This document shows, piece by piece, positions 32,580 to 44,900 of a stretch of 64,000 nucleotides of DNA (positions are counted from its first letter, which is position 1; each line of letters opens with the position of its first letter). The translations under genes and the position numbers were made by a program. The notes under the pieces were generated by a model, which had not been told where the DNA came from, made no database searches, and saw only the letters and a program-made list of their open reading frames with translations. This DNA is from Pezizomycotina sp. ARF18. Lineage: Eukaryota; Ascomycota. Location: assembly GCA_002224055.1 (NCBI GenBank), contig AZLU01000047.1:170421-234420 (forward strand), written 5' to 3'.

Positions 32580-33950
32580 GGCGATGAGCAAGCAGACGTC
32601 TCTGCGCACTCGCTCTGATAACGATTGGATATCTCCTGCCGTCGACTGATACAGGTTCAGAATACGAGGATTCTGAGAGCTCAGACAGCGAGAGCAACCA
32701 GCGAGAGCACCTCTAGCGACTCTGAAATCGACGACGGAAAAATCGCAAAAGCCTCCAGGGCCGAGCTAACAGTTTCGTCCACCTCCTCTTGAAGAAGATT
32801 GCGACACTAGAATCAAAGATGCGAAACCTCCAACGCCGCGACGGCGACGGCGACGACGACGAAGACTGCGGCTTAGAGCTGCAAAGCGCAAGAAACCTAA
32901 TCCGCCTGCCGCCCACTACGTCGTCCAGGCCGTCCCGGAGGTGTCCGAGATTGAAACCCTACATCCGGTCGTGCACCCCGAAATCCCGCGACCATGCGCA
33001 ACGTTTTGGAGGAGAAGAAGGCGCCGACGCGCGCGCTGAACAAGGACCGCCTCTATTACCACTGCCTCTACCAGGACGAGGACCTCGACTTTATAACCAT
33101 CCGGACGCTGCCTCGAACGGCCTCGAAAAGCCGATGCACGACGGTCCCAAAGGCGACGCTTATTACGTCGACGCCCTCGAAAAGATCACGAGCAACCTGT
33201 CCCTGTGGGTGGCCAAGTATTTTTTTCCTCTGGACCGCCCGGCGGATATTGCTCGAAAATTTCCACGAGAGTTTGAGGGGCACGGTCGAGCACACTGATT
33301 TTCAGCGCTGACGACAAGCCGGAGAAGAAAGTGTGCCTCTACCGAGCCTTCCTCTTCTCGTAGTCGCGAAGGAAATATTCGAGCCTGGCTTTCGGCCATC
33401 GACGGCTCTGCGGTAAGCGTGATCCAGCAGGAGCTCGCGTCGACAAAGAATTCTCGACGAGAGCGCAGGGAAACGCGCGCAGTACTTTACGAACCACGTC
33501 CGCTACTCCAGCCCGCCCGGCCAGTACTACGAGAAGCTGTACACCGATTGCTTCGTGCTCACGCGGCGCCCTGAGAGGTTTTACGGGGCTGTTCGCTTTC
33601 CACCGCGAACCCGAACCCGTCTCGAGAAGTGTTGAACGTCTTGCGAGCGCGAGCTCTTCCTGATGCTGTCCGAGTGCTACGCCCTGCAGGTCATGTTCCA
33701 GTCCGAAAAAGTCATGTACAGGGTCGTGTTTGCGAAGCCGGGCAGCCCTTCGATCCGGAATCCATGAAGGACGTCACCAGCGAGTACCTGCAGGCGAGAC
33801 CCAGGCTCACTCTGCCAAATTCTGTGCCCAGGTAACGTCGACGTTGGCCTCCTGATGGGCCTGTACAGGTGCGAAAAGGTTCAGGAAAGCGGCTACACCA
33901 CGTTAATCTGCTGCTCTCAAAAGCATTTTGTAACGCTGCGACACTTGTGA
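32580..33950 (+). CDS. Hypothetical protein, disordered basic N-terminus
   Basis: No family recognised. Plus-strand pieces in shifting frames run from MSKQTSLRTRSDNDW through a Ser/Glu/Asp-rich segment (GSEYEDSESSDSESNQ) and an Arg-rich one, to a longer ordered part. That part includes HYVVQAVPEVSEIETLHP, KAPTRALNKDRLYYHCLYQ, GDAYYVDALEKITSNLSLW, VAKYFF, GTVEHTDF, VCLYRAFLFS, GKRAQYFTNHVRYSSPPGQ, YYEKLYTDCFVLTRR and DVTSEYLQARPRLTLP. It ends CCSQKHFVTLRHL with TGA at 33948-33950. Composition and codon use are those of a real gene, and the ordered half looks alpha-helical. The ATG near 32577-32585 is a guess, and at least five frame jumps are needed. Confidence 0.5.
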
Positions 33951-34142
33951 AAGTGTATTTCTAGTTCTAATTTACACAAAAAAAAAAGAATTACCACCCA
34001 CCCCAGCCTTACTAGCTAGATCTGCCGCCTGCAGCGTACTCATCTCTTTCTTGCCGACGTCGCTTTCGACAGCCCTGTATGTCGTGTACACTAGCTTTCG
34101 AGAGGAATGCCAGTTCTGTCGGACCAATTCTGCAAAAGTGAT

Positions 34143-35464
34143 CTATCGATGTGAAATTTGCCGTAGCCCGTCGTCGGAAAAGTATGCCTCGTCAACTTTT
34201 GCGAGCCATTCCTTGCTCGTGACGTCGATTTCCGGCTTCAGCTGTCCGCCGCCGTTCGTGCAGCCACCGGGAAAGCCATAACTTCGACGTAAGTGTAGTC
34301 CAAGGAGAGTGCAGCCTGCTGCTGCTGCCTCTTTGGCAGGAAGCCGGCGAGGTTTCGGCTTCATCTTGCGGACGAGGTTTTGTATGTTGCGGAAGCCGTA
34401 GTAGCGCGCCAGCTTGGCTATTTCCGTGCCGTCGGGTGCAATTACGGCGTATTCCACGACGTCCGCGTTCCTCCCTTTCCTCTCCTCCACCGTCGACGGC
34501 TGCCGCGATTGTATTTCGGCGAGGATGTGCGCCAGGTACCCGCCAGACGTTCCCGAAGACGGACCGTGAGACGGAAGAGGTAGTAGTTCGAAGAGCTGAA
34601 AGCCGGTGCAGCGGGGTTTTAGGGAGTGACTTGAAATCGACGCCCCGGGCTTCAGCCAGCAGCAGCAGCTCCTTGGTCGTGATCACGCAGTCCACGTCCC
34701 GCTCGTTCTCGCCTCCTCTCCTTCCAAGCGGCGTCCGTGAGCTCCTGCCGGCTGGCCTCGAGCTTTTTGTCGAAGCACGGCATGACGGCGGCGTGGTACA
34801 CATCTTTGTCCCTGAACATCGTCTTGAGCAGCGTGCCCAGAATCGCCTGCGGACTTTCAAACGGGAGAGGTGTGGTAGAATCTGAGGGTGCGTCTTTTCG
34901 AGGTAGCAGATAAATCCGGGCAGTCCGAGGTTAAAATCGGCCGGACGTCCCTTCCCTCGATGACTTCTTTGGCTGCCAGGTGCAGACAAATTGAAAGTAT
35001 CGGCTCGGTATCTAAAACGTAGTCGAACGCCCTGCCGCTCGAAGAAATTGCCGACAGAAGTAGGTGGTCGATCATGTGGCCGATCTTCCGCGTGCTGACC
35101 GGAAAGCTGCCGCGAGAGACGCCCTCGCCTGCGGCGATATCGAGGCGACGAATATCCGAGGTGCCGGGCTCTGCATGGCGCTGAGGACTTCGTTGTGCGA
35201 CTGGAGCGAGACGAGGACGCTTCCGCCGAGGTGACGCATCCCGAGCCGCCAGGCAGTCTGTGAGGGAGATTTGAGCCGTCTTGAGCTCCTGCAGTTGGTC
35301 TTCGGTGGTAACTTCGTAGGCTTTGGAAAATGGTTAGCAACCTCTGACTAATCGGGAGAACGGAAACTTACCGAAGTCTGAGGTAGCGTTTCAACCGGTT
35401 TGATGCATGCGACGCCGGGGCTGATGAAATCGCTGAGGTCGTCGGCGCTGAGTATCGCGCTCAT
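34143..35464 (-). CDS. NAR1: Cytosolic Fe-S cluster assembly factor NAR1
   Basis: NAR1 is the iron-only hydrogenase-like component of the cytosolic iron-sulfur assembly pathway. Start ATG 35464 gives [20 protein letters not shown], nearly identical to the fungal family start. An intron at 35321-35371 is followed by [13 protein letters not shown] (two frames), then ISLTDCLA and GCVTSAEA around the N-terminal cluster cysteines. Later seen: [89 protein letters not shown] and [13 protein letters not shown]. It ends at TAG 34143-34145. The GGCTNGGGQ block carries the C-terminal cluster cysteine. The gene is interrupted by about eight single-base frame jumps, yet all family blocks are present and in order. 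Confidence 0.92.
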
Positions 35465-35746
35465 CGTAGAATATTGGTATGGTGGAGTAGATTGGAAAAG
35501 AAAAAAGGGTTGAAATTTTTAGGAAGGTTGGATGATGTGCCTCTTTCTTATCAACGAAGATTTTAAAGGAATTTGGTGGCAACGCTCAAAGCGGAAATAC
35601 CCGAACGTCACACCAAAAAGCAACTGCAAACTTTTGGTCCAAAATTTTTTTTTGCAACGTGGAAATTAAATTTAAATCGCTCTGCAATATTTAATGGGCT
35701 TTTTACATAGCACACGCATCGTATCATCGTAGGGTATCTTTCTAAA

Positions 35747-36864
35747 CTACTGTCCCAGATCCTGGAAACCCTCCATCTGCTTGGACGGCAGATCGCCTCT
35801 GAACTCTGTAAACGGACTCGCCTCCATATCTGGACTCCTCGGACTCAGAGCAGCTGGAACAGGTCCTCCTCCTCTCCTCCTCCTCCTCCTCCTCTTCTTC
35901 TTCTTCCTCTTCCTCCTTTGTGGTTACTACTCCGCCGGAAGGTAGCTTGACCTCCCTTCCTCCGTAACCAGCCCTAATCCCGCCAGCGCTGCGAATCTTG
36001 CGTATCGCTCGGCGGGTGGATCGGCCTTACTCCGCCCGTCCAGGCGACGGGAGGATCCTTTTCGGCTTCCCCCGTAGTTGCCAGCGCCGATTGCGGCGTC
36101 ATTCCTTCGCCGTAGCGCTCGGAGACCCTAGCTCTTTGCCCTTTGAGACTGATGCCGAGTTTAACCTCTCCAGAGTGACGCCAAACTCCTCCTCGATCCA
36201 CTTCTTCTCCTCCAGCAGGAGCTTTGTCTTTTCTCTGACATCACGAATCTCCCAGCCTCCTTGCCGCAAACAGCGTGTGCAGGATCCCCCTCTTGACGCT
36301 ATCCGGAGGAGCCGTCGAAACCTCACGCAGGATGAGATCGGCAATGTACCGGTAATTCGCACCAAGAAACTCCGAGGAGAGCGGATACGTCGGGGGCAGC
36401 GTTTTGACAGGGATTTCGAGGGCCGTAGCGTGGCCACCGTCTTCTTCTATATTTACGGCGATCGGCGGGGCGATGGCGTCCCTCTGCTGCCTCAGGTAGA
36501 CCTTGGAAATGTGCGGTATGGAACCGGGTATCAGGACGATCATCATCATCACGGTTTTCTTCCTCTCCCGGATTCTTGGCTGCGGTGCCGTCGTAGACCA
36601 CTTTCGACGGCACCTCGATCGGCGCGTCCCACTCCCACGGCTGTCCTTCGAGCAGAGGAGGACTATCGGCTTTTCGTCCCACTCGAGCGTATACGTCGTC
36701 CGGTGGCCGGGCGGAGGCGGCGGCGTAAGGTCTGACCACGCAAACTCGACCAGGAGGGCTTTAGAGTCGGCGTCAAGCTCGTCCGTGACCGCTTTGGCAG
36801 TCTTGGAGGCGAGCTCTAACCGTGCGATCGGTATCCGCTGGGCGAGGGGCGACTCTACAGACAT
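35747..36864 (-). CDS. Conserved-looking acidic protein, unknown function
   Basis: Start ATG 36864 (MSVESPLAQRIPIARLELA). Pieces in order: AWSDLTPPPPPGHRTTYTLE, WDEKPIVLLCSKD, GQPWEWDAPIEVPSKVVYDG, NPGEEENRDDDDRPDTRFHT, IAPPIAVNIEEDGGHATALE, PVKTLPPTYPLSSEFLGANY, RYIADLILREVSTAPPDS, VREKTKLLLEEKKWIEEEFG. The tail is Ser/Lys-rich with VKLPSGGVVTTKEEEEEEEE (a GAG repeat, about 35925-35870) and ends KQMEGFQDLGQ before TAG at 35747-35749. It looks like a cytosolic or nuclear protein with a structured middle and disordered ends. I do not recognise the family. Confidence 0.55.
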
Positions 36865-37600
36865 CGTAGAGAAAAGAAAAGGGGGGAAAAGGGAGAAGGG
36901 GAGATCTGCGCGAGAAAGCTGGCCGTTAACAGGAGAGAGTGTGTGACACCTTTATTTATATATTGCTTCTGATTTGTAAATAGCGATAATAATAATAATA
37001 ATAATAATAATAATGGAACGACCCTTCGGGATAGCGATAAGAACCGAGTTGCTGGTGTGAGAACGGAGGGGTTTAAAAAAAATTATTACTATTTCTTTCT
37101 ACCTTCTCCTTGTAAAAATAGCAGCAGCAAGGAAAAAAGGCACGTTGCGGCTTTTTTGCCTAAAATAGAAAGAGCGTTACGATGAGTGCGCGGTAATTAA
37201 AAATAAATAAATGAAATAAAATAAAAACTTTACTTGAAAGGAAAAAAAAAAAAAAATATCCACCTAACCGAATTTCAAAGAACACCAAGTCTTTGAACCT
37301 CCTTCGACATACTCACGATCACGCTCATTCCACTTTCCCTCTTCATGCTCACACGCCAGGCCTGCGTAGAAGAGATCTTTCCCTCCCCCCCCCTGATAAA
37401 ACTTACAGCGAGGAGCGTTCGACGCAACCTACCAATGAATGCCCTTGTCGACAACCGTGTCTTCCCTTCCTTCCTTGCTGTGACCTCCTGATTCTATTTA
37501 TTTATTTATTTTTTTTCTTTTTTTTTAACCTTTTCTGTTCCTTTTTTTTTTTTTTTTTTTAAACTTTTCAAACCCCCCCACACCCTATCCTCTTTTCATC
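36865..37600. promoter_or_regulatory. Divergent intergenic region
   Basis: Separates the minus-strand acidic protein gene from the plus-strand SUZ gene, so it should hold both promoters. It contains TATTTATATATT near 36952, an AAT repeat (36987-37014) and a pyrimidine-rich block (37480-37560) just upstream of the SUZ start. No specific binding site recognised. Confidence 0.4.
36987..37014. repeat. (AAT)n microsatellite
   Basis: About nine AAT units in the divergent intergenic region. Confidence 0.85.
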
Positions 37601-38409
37601 ATGTCTTGGAATGATCCGAGCAAGCAAGCACCCAAGGTTGATGCGTGGAACGAATGACGACTGGAGCGGGGTAGCAGCAGCAGCAGTGGGAGGAGGGGCT
37701 TCTGCTGCACCGGGCTCTCAAGCTGAGAAGCAGCAGGCGCCTGCCGCTACAAAACCGACGCCATCGATTCTGCTTAAGAAGCCGAAAGACGAGAAGGATA
37801 CGTCTTCCCACTCGAGAACTTGCAACTTTGGAACTCTGCCAACGCCACCGACGGCTTCGAGGTGGTTTCTCAGGTGCCAAAACGATTTACAAGCCGGAGC
37901 TCAAGATCTCAAGCGGAACCCTTCTTCTTCGTCGTCTCCGGGAGTCAGGACGCCGCAGCCGCCGCAGGGCGAAGTCAAAGAGGATGCCGATGACGGTGAA
38001 ACGCAGCAGGAGAAGCTGGAGCGCGAGAGGAAGGAGCGGGAGATACGGTACGCCAAAGCGAGGGAGCGACTGTTCGGCCCGGAGAACGGCGCCACTTCGG
38101 CTTCCTCCGATAACGCCAGCGGGAAGAACAGCGGTGCTCTACCCCACGGGGGCCGGCAAACCTCAGAGTGGCAGCAGCGCACCGGTAGCAAGCTGACTCC
38201 TCCCCGAAAGTCCTCGCCGCCTACCTCAGCAAGCCGAACCGGAGGCGGGACATTGACGACGACTTTGTACCTCGGAGCGCCATGATTGCCGGCACGGTGG
38301 AGAGCTACCAGAGGGACCAGCAGTTTCAAATGCAGATGCCAGCAAGGATGCAGCAGCAGGGATGTATCCGCAGTACAACATGCCGAACCAAATGCATCAG
38401 ATGGGTTAT

Positions 38410-38455
<46 letters not shown>

Positions 38456-39088
38456 GTTTTGGTGGGAATTGGAAGCCTCAGGTGGAGCAACCTCAGCACA
38501 GCACCAGCAGCATCAATTTCCTCAGCAGCAGTTTCCTCAGATGTATCAGCACCAGCAGCAGCACCAACAACACCACCTCATCCTCAGCACTTTTCGCCTC
38601 TGCATTTTCAACCGCCTTTCGTTCCTCCGAACCAGTATCAGCAGCAACAGCAGCACCTCTACGACCACCTACAAGCTTCCAATAAACCTCCACAGCAGCA
38701 GCAGCAACAACAAATTCCCGAACCGCTCATTCCGATACGCGAGCCTCGCGTTCCTGATGATCGGGCAGGGGAGGCTTTGGCTTTGCAAACAGGGGCGGAG
38801 CGACGGCGAAAATGATGCGGCCGAACACGGATCAGCGGGGGTTCAATAGCCCGCTGTAGCTGCGCCCTGGGGATCGAGCGGCCTGAACAACGGCCCGATA
38901 TGGAACGGTCAGGGTCACGGTTACCAAAACCAGCCGCGGTTCCCCAGAATCCTCAAGGTCTTGGCGGGGGAGTCTGGGCGAACAATCCTGGCCCTCCAAG
39001 CGACTGGGGATGGGGTGCTCAGGGTGCTCAGGGTGCTCAGGGTGTATACTTCCAAGGGCGTGGGTCTGGGTATCCAAGGGGAGGATAG
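37601..39088 (+). CDS. SUZ-domain protein with poly-glutamine
   Basis: SUZ domains are short RNA-binding segments found in mRNA-associated proteins. Start ATG 37601 (MSWNDPSKQAPKVDAWNE). Then an Ala/Gln-rich part, PSILLKKPKDEKD, LENLQLWNSANATDGFEVV, and the SUZ-like block: YKPELKI, PGVRTPQPPQGEV, EKLERERKEREIRYAKARE, RLFGPENGA (about 37885-38085). YAKARERLFG is the typical SUZ ending. Next come SKPNRRRDIDDDFVPRS, then a Gln-rich region with a CAG repeat (38411-38455) and QYQQQQQHLYDHLQASN. The C-terminus is Gly/Asn-rich with three AQG repeats (39015-39042) and ends GSGYPRGG. Mostly disordered. Cytoplasmic mRNP role inferred from the domain only. Frame jumps are concentrated before 37930 and after 38450. 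Confidence 0.68.
38411..38455 (+). repeat. (CAG)15 repeat encoding poly-Gln
   Basis: About fifteen CAG codons in frame with the SUZ protein (MGYQQQQQ...). A second Gln block lies at 38692-38715. Confidence 0.9.
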
Positions 39089-39755
39089 TATTTTCCATCT
39101 TGAGGTCTTTTTTTATTGTTTTTCAGTACCGGCGTCGGCTGCATCTATTTTTATGTCACGTTTTTCGAATGTTGCCTGTGATTTCAAAAACGTCCTCGAG
39201 CATGTTTTTTAACGTTCGTAATCTAGCCGACATAAGGAGGGTTTATTAGCGACCAGAAAAAAATATGCCCCGACTTTAGGGAGGGTTCTAGACTGACCAG
39301 AATTGTATAGTAGGGTCATGCCAAGATCACGTGAAAATGACGAGACCATCCATACAATTTACACGTGACTAATTAGGACGAGTAATCAGGACGAGGCTAG
39401 AGTCATCTTGAGTGGGAGGGGAGGGAAGGAGTCTGAGGGAAGAAGAGGAAGGGGTAGGGCCCTTCTTTTCCCTTTTAGCTCGTAAACCTATCTTTAGTAG
39501 CATTTCATTCCGCTATTAGTCTAAAGTCGGGCACCTCATGGCGAGCCCCAGCGAGCGTATCGTGTTAATGGCAGGGAAAAGAAACTTGTGAACTTATGCT
39601 TGAGATAAATAAAATGGATATTTTTCTCTTATGTAGTATCACGTGACCATGACCAAATTTTTTTTTCTGAGGCTAAGTTTAATCCCCAAGTCCTGCAACC
39701 TTCACAAAACCTCAATAACAACAACCACAACAGCAATCACTAGATCCCACTCACG
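39089..39755. other. Intergenic between SUZ and PRP31 genes
   Basis: SUZ 3' region and PRP31 promoter. TATCACGTGAC near 39640 and TCACGTGAAA near 39330 contain CACGTG E-box palindromes, about 115 and 425 bases upstream of PRP31; ACACGTGACT near 39361 is a third. No gene seen. Confidence 0.45.
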
Positions 39756-41469
39756 ATGTCTCTGGCTGACGAACTGCTCGCGGACTTTGGGTCCGGCTCC
39801 GAAGGTGAGGAAACCCGCGAGGATGATCTTCAGGATTCTCTAAACACAACTTTGGGTCTCTACAGCGCCAAGGAACCCTCGAACGGTGCGACGGCGATGG
39901 ACGGCGACGAGGAGGATGAAGAGATGGAGGACGAACCGGAGGGAGACGACGAGATGGAAGACGAAGAGCAGACGAAAGCGCGCGTGGAAAAGATGCAATT
40001 CGGCGACGTGGAGGATGTGCGGAGCGTTGCCGGGCTGATGAAGATCCTGAACCCGGTTTTGGAGAAGATTTCGCACTTCCAGGCGCAGCCTCCGCGAAGC
40101 TGGTCGGCACCGTCGAGCAGAACCGAGTACCACCTGCTGGTCGAATCGAACGCGCATTCGGTCTCGATCGACTCGGAGATTTTCCTGGTCCACAAGTTCA
40201 TACGGGACCACTACTCGCCGCGTTTTCCCGAGCTGGAAAACCTCGTGACGAACCCCCTCGACTACGCAAAAACCGTCAGCGTGCTGAAAAACGACATAGA
40301 GAACATTGCGAAGCTGGAATCGCAGCTGCGGCAGTTCCTGGACGGTCCGACGTTCATGGTCGTGTCCGTGGAGGCCACAACTTCCAAGGGGCGAAACTCA
40401 CTGCGAAAGAGCTGGCGACCGTTATCCGGCGTGCGACATGACCCTGGCGCTCGACAAGGCGAAGCACACGATCACGGACTACGTTTCGTCGCGCATGTCG
40501 ATCTTCGCGCCAAACACCTCCGCCCTGATCGGTTCCACACGGCGGCGCAGCTCGTAGGCTTCGCGGGCGGAATAACAGGCCTGGCAAGACGCCGGCGTGC
40601 AACATACCGTCTCTAGGCTCGAAGGCTCGGAACCAAGCCCTCGCGACGAACGTAGGCGTTCGAAACCAGGGATTCCTGTTCAACTCGCCGATCATCCGCT
40701 CGATTCCGAACGACATGAAGCGTCAGGCGATGAGGATCGTCTCGGCAAAGGTTGTCCTGGCTGCTCGGTCGACAGGGTGCACGAACACCCGACGGCTCGC
40801 TGGGGGAACAGCTAAAGGAAAGAGTCATGGAGCGCCTCGACAAGCTGACGGAACCGCCGCCGAACAAAGGGCCAAGGGCGCTGCCTGCCCCAGACGACAA
40901 GCCGTCGCGGAAGAGAGGAGGACGCAGGGCCAGGAAGGCCAAGGAGGCGACGGCCATGACCGACCTGAGGAAGGCGCAGAACAGGATGGTGTTCGGCAAA
41001 GCGGAAGAGGAAGTTGGCTTCGGTACTGGGGAGGGCACTGTCGGCTTGGGAATGATCGGGGCGCAGGATACCGGCAAGATCCGCGGCACAAGATCGACCA
41101 GAGGACGAGGGCCAAGCTGAGCAAGAACAATCTGGGTTGGGAACCCCGCGGGTGGCGGTGCGTCCGTTATCAACCCGTTCAAGAACACTCCGGGTTCCAT
41201 GACGACGTTCGGCAAGGGATAGTGTCTGGAATCAGCGGCACGGCGAGTAGCTTGGCTTTTACTCCGGTGCAAGGTATCGAGCTCGTCGATCCCAAGGTGC
41301 GCCAGGAGATGGAAAGGAAGAGGAAAGCGGAGGAGGACCGTTGGTTCCAGGAGGTACATTCACGCAGGTTGGAGATGCTGCGTCGGAGTCGCACAAGAAA
41401 CAGGACACAGGGAAAGGGAAGACTCCAGGGCTCATGTTACCGCCAGCGCTTCCGATCAAGAAGACATAA
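39756..41469 (+). CDS. PRP31: U4/U6 snRNP protein PRP31
   Basis: PRP31 binds U4 snRNA and the 15.5K protein and holds the tri-snRNP together for pre-mRNA splicing in the nucleus. Start ATG 39756 gives MSLADELLADFGSGSEGEE, the family N-terminus, then an acidic stretch (40-70). The Nop region reads IFLVHKFIRDHYSPRFPELE, NPLDYAKTVSVLKNDIENI (about 40250-40310), then in other frames CDMTLALDKAKHTITDYVSS, LVGFAGGITGLA, RNQGFLFNSPIIRSIPNDM and MKRQAMRIVSAKVVLAAR. The C-terminal part has KRGGRRARKAKEATAMTDL, RKAQNRMVFGKAEEEVG, RTRAKLSKNNLGWEP, GIVSGISGTASSLAFTPVQG and ELVDPKVRQEMERKRKAEE. It ends LMLPPALPIKKT with TAA at 41467-41469. No intron was needed. Five or more frame jumps occur. Confidence 0.92.
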
Positions 41470-41908
41470 AAAACGAAAAAAAAAAAAAAAACTTCACACA
41501 CACACACACAAAAAGGTCAGCCGTATATTCTTCTCCTTTTATAAGAGCATCATATTACTTTTCTTTGGCTTTCGTCGTTAACAATTTGAGCAAAAAGGAA
41601 TGGTGGCGATGGAGGGGCAATGGAAGACAGGAGAAGTGCAGAGGAGATCCTAGATAGATTAGATGTACGATAAGATACGTTTTTTTTTTTAGTTTACTTT
41701 GAAATGCCAAGACCTCTAGCGCGTAGAATACGCTTTAAAACGAACAGCGGCAGTAACTAATCACACCAAAATAAAAACAATTGATCCAATATTATCTTTC
41801 TCTACTTATCCTCTCTTTTCTCTATTTCTTTGTTTTTCCCAAGTCACGCCGACGATTTCACGTAGCTCTCGCAACCATCTCAGCTCTAATCCATTATAGC
41901 GCGTTACG
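41470..41908. other. Short intergenic region before HIR1
   Basis: PRP31 3' region with A15 and CA repeats (41478-41510) and the HIR1 promoter, pyrimidine-rich at 41795-41840. No gene. Confidence 0.5.
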
Positions 41909-44900
41909 ATGCATATTATAAAGCCAACATGGCTGGCGCACGCAGGTACGCACGCGCTTCCAAGAAAGAAATTCACGAAACTTGCAGCTAACGCTTACAG
42001 AGGAGAAACGAAAGTTTGAGGTCTATTCGTGTCACGTATCGCCAGACGGGCAGCGCCTGGCAACAGAGGGCTAGGTGAGCGCCCCGAATCCCCTTCCTCT
42101 TCTGTAGCTAATTTTTTTATTTTTTATTTTTTTTTTTTTACAGACGGCACGGTACGGATATGGTCGACGGAGGCGGTTTACAAGGCGGGCGACGACAAAT
42201 TCAAGGGTCCCAAGCAGCTCTGCTCGATGAGCACTCACACCGGTAAGTTTAAACTCCTTTTTTTTTTTTTTTTGAGACTTGTGCTGATTTTTCTTTAGGC
42301 GCTGTCTTGACGGTACGCTGGTCCGGCACGAACCACTATCTCGCTTCCGGCTCCGACGACAAGATCGTGCTCATCTACGACGGGATTCGAACGCGGCGCC
42401 ATCGCGGTCGGCATTCGGCAGCTTAGAACCGGGCCACACGGAGCACTGGCGGACGTACCGCAGGCTGCCGGCCACGACAACGACGTTCAGGAGGTCGGGT
42501 GGTCGCACGATTCCTCGATTCTGGTATCGTGGGGCTGGATTCCAAGTGATCGTATGGTCGGGACGACGTTCGAGAGGCTGAAGCGGTTGGACGTCCACCA
42601 GTCGCACGTCAAGGGCCTGACCTTCGATCCCGCGAACAAGTACTTTGCGACGGCTCCGACGACAGGTCGATACGGATTTTCAGGTTTACGTCCCCGGGGC
42701 CGAACACGAACGTGCACGACCAGCAGGCGAACTTTGTCTCCGAGGCGACGATCACGAAACCGTTCGAAGCCAGCCCGATCACGACTTACTTTCGGAGGTG
42801 CTCGTGGTCACCCGACGGCTCGCATATTGCGGCTGCGAACGCGACCAACGGGCCCGTCTCCTCGATAGCGATTATGACAGAGGCAACTGGAACTCCGAGA
42901 TTAACCTTATCGACACGAAGGCCCCGTGGAGGTATGCGCGTTTGCGCCGCGCATGTTCTCGCCGGATCCATTTCCGCCTGCTCAAGGGGACGACAGTCGG
43001 CGCTGGTGACGGTAATTGCGTGCGCCGGTCAGGATAGGCGCTATCGATCTGGAACACGTCAAATCCGCGACCCCTCATAATTTTGCAAGATCTGGCGACC
43101 AAGACGATTTCCGACCTCGCTTGGAGCCCCGAAGGGAAGCAGCTGTTCGTTACGAGCTTGGATGGCAGCATCATCGTGATTACGTTCGAGGAAGGGATCT
43201 GGGGTACGTCGTGGGCTTGGAGGAGAACGAAAAGCTGCTACAAAAGTTCGGAACAGCAAGAAAAGGCGTCGGAATACCGAGAGCGTCGATTTTTTGAGAT
43301 TGGAAGACAAATCGAAGCAGGAAGAAAGGAGGGAGGTTGAAGGGCGCATGGGAGAGCTCATGATGGACGCAGCGCCGCGGATACGGTCATGGGAGGTACT
43401 CCGGGGAGTCAATGGCAGATGCAGGTACAACGGACAGGGGTCGCAACCGGCGCCAGCTGCTGCCGCTGCTGCCACCGCTGCCACTGCTATCGCTCCGGCT
43501 GCTCCTGCTCCTGCTCCTGCTCCGGCCACACCTGCTGAATCTGCTCCGACGCCGGAAACCCGCAAAGGAGAAAAAAGTCGTAAACCAGCGCGTACGATCA
43601 CGAAAGATGGACGGAAGCGTGTAACTCCGATGCTGGTATCGTCGTCGTCGGCGCGCGCTTCCAACTTACCGAACGCCGCACTTCTCAAGCAGGTCAGCGC
43701 TGCAGGATCGGGCATCGGACCCCAGGTACCCTGGATCTCTCCCGCCCGTACGAAGGCTTGCCGAAGGGAGGTCTGCCTGCTGCCCTTCTCGGAAACAAGC
43801 GCAAGCACGCATCTCTGGAAGAGGAGGAAGGTGAGGTCACGCAAAAGAAAAAAGGCGCAGCCGTCGTCGTCGCTTCGAACGGCACGGAAGAAGATTTTGT
43901 ACGCCCTGCGGTGATCAACGCCAGCTCGCAGTGAGCCAGGTAAGGTTGGCGGTTCCGAAGATTAGGGCCAAGATTGCGCGCGGCCTGGACCTGCAAGGAA
44001 ACTACGCGGCGATCCAGGAAACGGAGCCGTCGGCGGAGTACGTCTTTGAAGCCAAGAACAGCGCCGCCAGCCTCCGGATCCGACCAAGTTGACCCTCTCG
44101 CGGGGTTCTCAGGTGGTCTGGACGGACTACGTGCCTCGCGCCGTACTTTTGACGGCAGCAAACGCGAACATGTACGTTGCAGCATGCGAAGACGGTTCCC
44201 TTCACGTTTTCAGCCCCGCCGGCCGGCGCGTCTGCTCGCCGATCGTGACCGAGGCCGCGCCGTGCTTCCTGAGTGCCGCGGCTGGTGGCTGATGTGCGTC
44301 ACGGCCGTGGGAATCGCCCGCGTCTGGAATGTGCAGACGATGAAGTCAAAGTACCCACGGGAGAATCAGCCTGGCGCGATCTTCGACATCGCCAGCATGC
44401 ACCTGAGCCTGGAGAAGCCGGTCTCGAAAGCCGAGTCGATCACGGACGCCAGCATTACGGGGAACGGCAGCGTTCTTGTTGCCTGACGAACGGCGACGGG
44501 TTCGTGTACTCGAGCGACCTGTGCGCTGGCAGCGCATATCGGAAGCGTGGTGGGCGTTTGGCTCGCAGTTCGGGACAGTTCGGGCTCGGGCCTGTCCGCG
44601 GATAGCGCGGGAACGTCTTCCGGCATCATCCCGTTCATCGAGAGGCGCACGTCCGCAGAGGTACTCCTCCACGGAAGAGGAGGGTCCTCCAGGGTACGAT
44701 CAAGCGCCTGCTGCCGAGGAAGGCTGGGAAGGATCGAGAGCATCGTTTCCGTCGCCCACCTCGAGAACAGATCGCTGCGGCCAAGGAGCTCGAAGCGAAG
44801 GACGACTTTAAGACATATTCACAATGTACGCGCGCAGGATTGCGATGGAAGTGCGAAAGTTAAAGTGGAGGAGCTCTGCAGATGCTCGCGGCCGGATCGA

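Noticed and set aside
34192-35340. 382-codon minus-strand frame as a protein of its own
   Set aside because: It is a frame inside NAR1 that stays open through frameshifts. Only parts match the family, and the true NAR1 blocks alternate between this frame and the others.
40715-41581. Programmed ribosomal frameshifting in PRP31 or HIR1
   Set aside because: The jumps are numerous, occur in both directions of frame and sit at ordinary short runs without slippery heptamers or following structures.
42385-42400. GGGATTCGAACG, resembling a reversed tRNA T-loop
   Set aside because: It lies inside a WD40 exon of HIR1 and no cloverleaf can be built around it.
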